This document shows, piece by piece, positions 61,130 through 64,000 of a DNA stretch of 64,000 nucleotides. Source of the stretch: Trichuris trichiura (Eukaryota > Nematoda > Enoplea > Trichinellida > Trichuridae). Numbering within the stretch: the first letter of the stretch is position 1; every line of letters begins with the position of its first letter. Position numbers and translations under genes: made by a program. Under the pieces are notes generated by a model. That model made no database searches and was not told the origin of the DNA. It saw only the letters and a list, made by a program, of their open reading frames with translations. The stretch lies in contig JBAJFE010000026.1 in NCBI GenBank assembly GCA_037903355.1, positions 6,696,001-6,760,000 on the forward strand, in the 5' to 3' direction.

Positions 61130-61430
61130 GCTGGTATAGTTAGCCTGAGCTCTGTGAGCTCAGAAGCGACGCGTTTATATAGGCTTCCAAGACCTCTGCC
61201 TTGCGCTTTCTCACGGTCCTCTGGCTCTTCAGCCTTCGTCTGATCCGCGTACCGTGAGAAAGCGGCGAGACAGGCGTTAGTCCTGACGCTAGCCACCGTT
61301 AGGCTAGGCCGTCGATGTCAGGTTCTCACGCCGATCCGGAGGTCGTGCCCTCTTGTCGCTGTCGGATCTGAGGCCCCATGTCGTGCTTTGGGCTGCTCTC
61401 CCACGGACGGATTTCTGCCCGCGCTCACTG
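61130..61430. other. GC-rich unassigned island with hairpins
   Basis: A sharp GC-rich block adjoins the end of copy 2. It holds a perfect 8-bp-stem palindrome CTGAGCTC/GAGCTCAG around 61145-61163 and a 14-bp inverted repeat, CGCTTTCTCACGGT at 61204-61217 with its exact complement at 61251-61264. It matches no RNA class that I recognise. Confidence 0.45.
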
Positions 61431-62640
61431 GGGTGCCGCTGCGGCCATCTCTGACACACACAACATAAAGTTTACACCTAAGAAAGTGGTTGTTTGTGGT
61501 ATACACTCAAGATATTCATGGAATTTGACGTATTCATGCAGCATATTATACATATAAGCAGAATACCTGTTATAGCCACAGTTTTTGTGGTACATGTGTA
61601 GCCTGTATGCTGTATTTACTTGTTTGCAAAGAATATTTACAATATACGTGATTTCCAAGCGGTACAACTTGCTTGTTAAAATGACACCTACAGCATAAAT
61701 GGTCTCTACAGCATGGATACAATATTTATGCTCTGCGTATTTGCATAATGAGAATATTTTGTGTGTATATGACATAAACAAGAAAACATTGCTTATAAAT
61801 AAAATATTTGTGATATAAAGGGTCTACAGCCGCACAAGCGCTATCTGTGTTATGTGTATTTGCTTACAAGACATACTTGCCGTGCGCAGTACAAATCCAG
61901 TAAACGGCATGTGCTTTTAGAGATATTAGAAATTACAAATGTCTTCTTTATAAACAACGGATACCATACGTATGCAACAGGTGCCATAAATATTCGTTCG
62001 CCGCACAGACAACAGGTTTGCCTGAAAATGCAGGGTATCACAGATTTATTATTTGAAACCAGACTATACAATATCTGTACCATATGTGGCATAAATAAGT
62101 CCTGCTGGCAAACACGTACTCCACAGATAGTGTGTATGTAGCCGTAGACCCTGTATATCACAAATATCCTACTTATAAGTAATGTATCCTGTGTTTATGC
62201 CAAATATACACCAAATATTCTCTATATGCAAATAATTACATTATAGACACTGCATATGTGCGTTAGAGACTATTTATGACGTAGATATATTTATAAGCAA
62301 TGTGTACCACGTAGAAGTCATTTGCAGTGTAAATATTCCTCGCATGCAAATACGTACAGCATACATACTACATATGTACCACAGAAACTGTGGCTGTGGC
62401 AGGTATTGTGCTTATAGGCAAACGATACTGCGTGAATGCTGCAAACCTCAATGAATATCTTGTACATATAAGACCTCCATATTAGCATACGTTATAGAAA
62501 CTTGGAGAACAGAAAATAGGCTACGTGTAAGCAGCATGTACTGCGTACGTACGTGCTGGCTGTGTAGTTAGTACACATACTTTCTATGTACTATCTATAC
62601 TAAACTTACACCAAGCAAATTGTCTACGTGAATGTAGGTA
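61431..62640. repeat. AT-rich degenerate repeat field
   Basis: About 1.2 kb in which motifs such as TATTTGC, ACAGCATA, CTTATAA and ATATTTGTG recur irregularly on both strands. It looks like an old satellite or minisatellite. Open frames on both strands here follow from the low-complexity composition and are not called as genes. Confidence 0.5.
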
Positions 62641-62700
62641 TAGCAACAAGACCACATGCTTCTACGCCAAGATGAGTTGAAGTCAAGTTGAAGCCCTGTC

Positions 62701-62840
62701 GTTCCGCCCATACTAGCGAGCACTCAAATCATCTTGTTCTTCCCTTACCTAAGCGTAAGCCAAAGTAAAAACCTCACTTTTGTCTTAGGCTTAAGTAAGG
62801 CAGAAAAAGATGGCTTGCAAACTTAGAGTATGGCGGCGGA
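62701..62840. repeat. Imperfect inverted repeat, CTTAGGTAAGG family
   Basis: Two arms of about 55-60 bp match at roughly 70%: the left arm on the minus strand and the right arm on the plus strand share CTTA(G/A)GTAAGG, then AA(C/A)AAGATG, then AGTATGG. A single related arm lies at 23371-23425. This is probably an old foldback or MITE family. Confidence 0.5.
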
Positions 62841-63371
62841 GCACATAATCGACGATGTTCAGACTTTTTTCCTTTGTCAGAAGAGCTGGTAAAACGAACA
62901 GCGCTGCGACTGCATAATAATAACGCAAAAGCATGCTCCTGAAAAGAAGGCTTTGCTTACGGTTTATGTAAATGGGAAAAAATACCCTCAAGTATCCTGC
63001 GGGCAGAACCAATAGCTCTGTTATCGAAGTAATGCAATGCTGATTCTGACATTGATTTTTCTTCTAGCGAATTTGGTCTGCATCGATGTGTATACAAATA
63101 AATGGGTACCTGCAAACCTCTTTACGTTTTTAAGCAGCGGCTAGTGGAAAAGGTAAGGCCTTCTGAAACGCATTTGTGGGGATGATCACTCTGAAAGCGC
63201 GCATACCATTTTTACTGACATTTGACATGAATTGCTAATGCATTTTCCTTCCAATCTTTGTTAGGTGATCAGAATTCAATGATAGAAGCTTTTACGTCGG
63301 ACAGTCGACAGATCGCTTAGATATGTCCCAACAAAACTTTAAGCGCGGCCGATCGAAAATAGATAACGCTT
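62841..63371. other. No gene recognised
   Basis: Short overlapping frames only. Confidence 0.4.
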
Positions 63372-63825
63372 TTGACCTATGATTATTGCTATGTTCAAGT
63401 GGACGAGAAGCGCAAAACTGGATTTCGCTGCATAAATTACATTACGTTTGTGCAGACGCCGACCCGCTCTGCTGTTAAGGAATTAGCCTTTGAGAGTGTC
63501 GATACGTCGTACCAGCGGAGGAAAAGCAAACTGTTTAAGCGTGAACAGAAAGCGCAAATACAGAATTGATCGAGTGAACAAAGGGAATCCGGCAGCTGTG
63601 ATCTGAAAGTCCGCGCTATTGTACACAGGTTAGCTGGCGGCATCGAACTTATGAAGCAATGGTAAGAGCAAGTTTAAAAGTTTTCATTTGACCATTACGT
63701 TGGAAAACAACTTAAATCCTTTCGAACACAGGACACTAAAAGAACGCTGCTTTGACACTGTTTCTACAAGCTTCGTGCACATAAAGGGTTTGACCATCAA
63801 GTCAGTCAACAAAGTAAATAATTGA
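63372..63825 (+). CDS. Probable 3' exons of an unrecognised gene
   Basis: Not recognised. A frame open over 63372-63569 is charged and coding-like. In the same frame, after one TGA, another open run reaches a strong donor (GTAAGAG at 63662). A 70-nt intron ending ACACAG joins it in phase to 63732-63825, which ends in TGA. The part downstream of the TGA (about 63570-63661 plus 63732-63825, roughly 60 codons) is the better-supported piece. Whether the segment before the TGA belongs to the same transcript, with a small intron removing the stop, is unresolved. Confidence 0.32.
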
Positions 63826-64000
63826 AAAGTTCTGAAAAGTGTTCCGCGCATGAGACGGTTGGCTGTTGCCGTGTTGACGTGGATGGACTGCGTGGTTTGC
63901 TATCAGCTGTACAGCCAACCTTACCCTATCCGCTCGACCATTATGGATTCGTCTTATGAGAGTCTTAAGAAAAAGATGTAATTTTCAACTTAGAGCCTTG

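Noticed and set aside
61850..62161. Overlapping frames of about 100 codons on both strands
   Set aside because: They lie in an AT-rich degenerate repeat field where stop-free runs on both strands arise from repeated words. Composition is not protein-like.

Overview
The window reads as a metazoan nuclear genome. It has multi-exon genes with GT-AG introns, most of them only about 47-66 nt long. It also has a clear microtubule-associated serine/threonine (MAST) kinase, a cation diffusion facilitator transporter, a Ty1/copia retrotransposon whose primer site matches animal initiator tRNA-Met, and several families of inverted-repeat elements. Compact introns, a possible trans-splice acceptor two bases before the kinase ATG, and the style of the transporter suggest a nematode. 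That placement is inference and no species is claimed.

Layout. 1-9.5 kb has no recognisable gene apart from a weak two-exon candidate near 2.6-3.0 kb. 9.58-10.87 kb is a three-exon CDF metal transporter. 12.49-13.05 kb holds two abutting palindromic elements, each flanked by a 13-14 bp direct repeat. 13-23.5 kb is gene-poor, with microsatellites and a decayed hairpin at 20.7 kb. 23.49-24.26 kb is a larger compound relative of the palindromic elements, again with 14 bp direct repeats. 25.90-30.27 kb is an intact copia element with identical 146 bp LTRs and a 5 bp target duplication. 30.3-39 kb has no recognisable gene. 39.40-46.91 kb is a 17-exon MAST kinase gene (DUF1908, kinase and PDZ domains, about 1241 residues). 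48.02-48.50 kb is a hAT-like MITE. 51.58-61.11 kb is a 4.2 kb tandem duplication. Each copy carries a previously unrecognised 12-13 exon gene for a protein with one C2H2 zinc finger. Copy 1 is open throughout; copy 2 has a frameshift. 61.1-62.6 kb is a GC-rich patch followed by an AT-rich degenerate repeat field, and the last kilobase holds the probable 3' end of an unrecognised gene.

The most interesting signal is in the palindromic elements. Their arms carry a conserved module on the strand that reads CUGA(U/A)GA, then a covarying stem, then GAAA, AGCU and UH. This matches the hammerhead ribozyme core, with variation at the freely variable position 7, compensatory changes in stem II and in the first pairs of stem I, and a minimal self-complementary stem III. 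Together with 13-14 bp target duplications and a conserved one-sided tail, this suggests small, non-autonomous, hammerhead-bearing retroelements mobilised by target-primed reverse transcription. Penelope-like elements are the best-known comparison. One extra C after the CUGANGA box departs from the canonical fold, so catalytic activity is unproven.

The genes do not form an evident pathway. The transporter and kinase are conserved cellular genes. The duplicated zinc-finger locus looks fast-evolving and lineage-specific.
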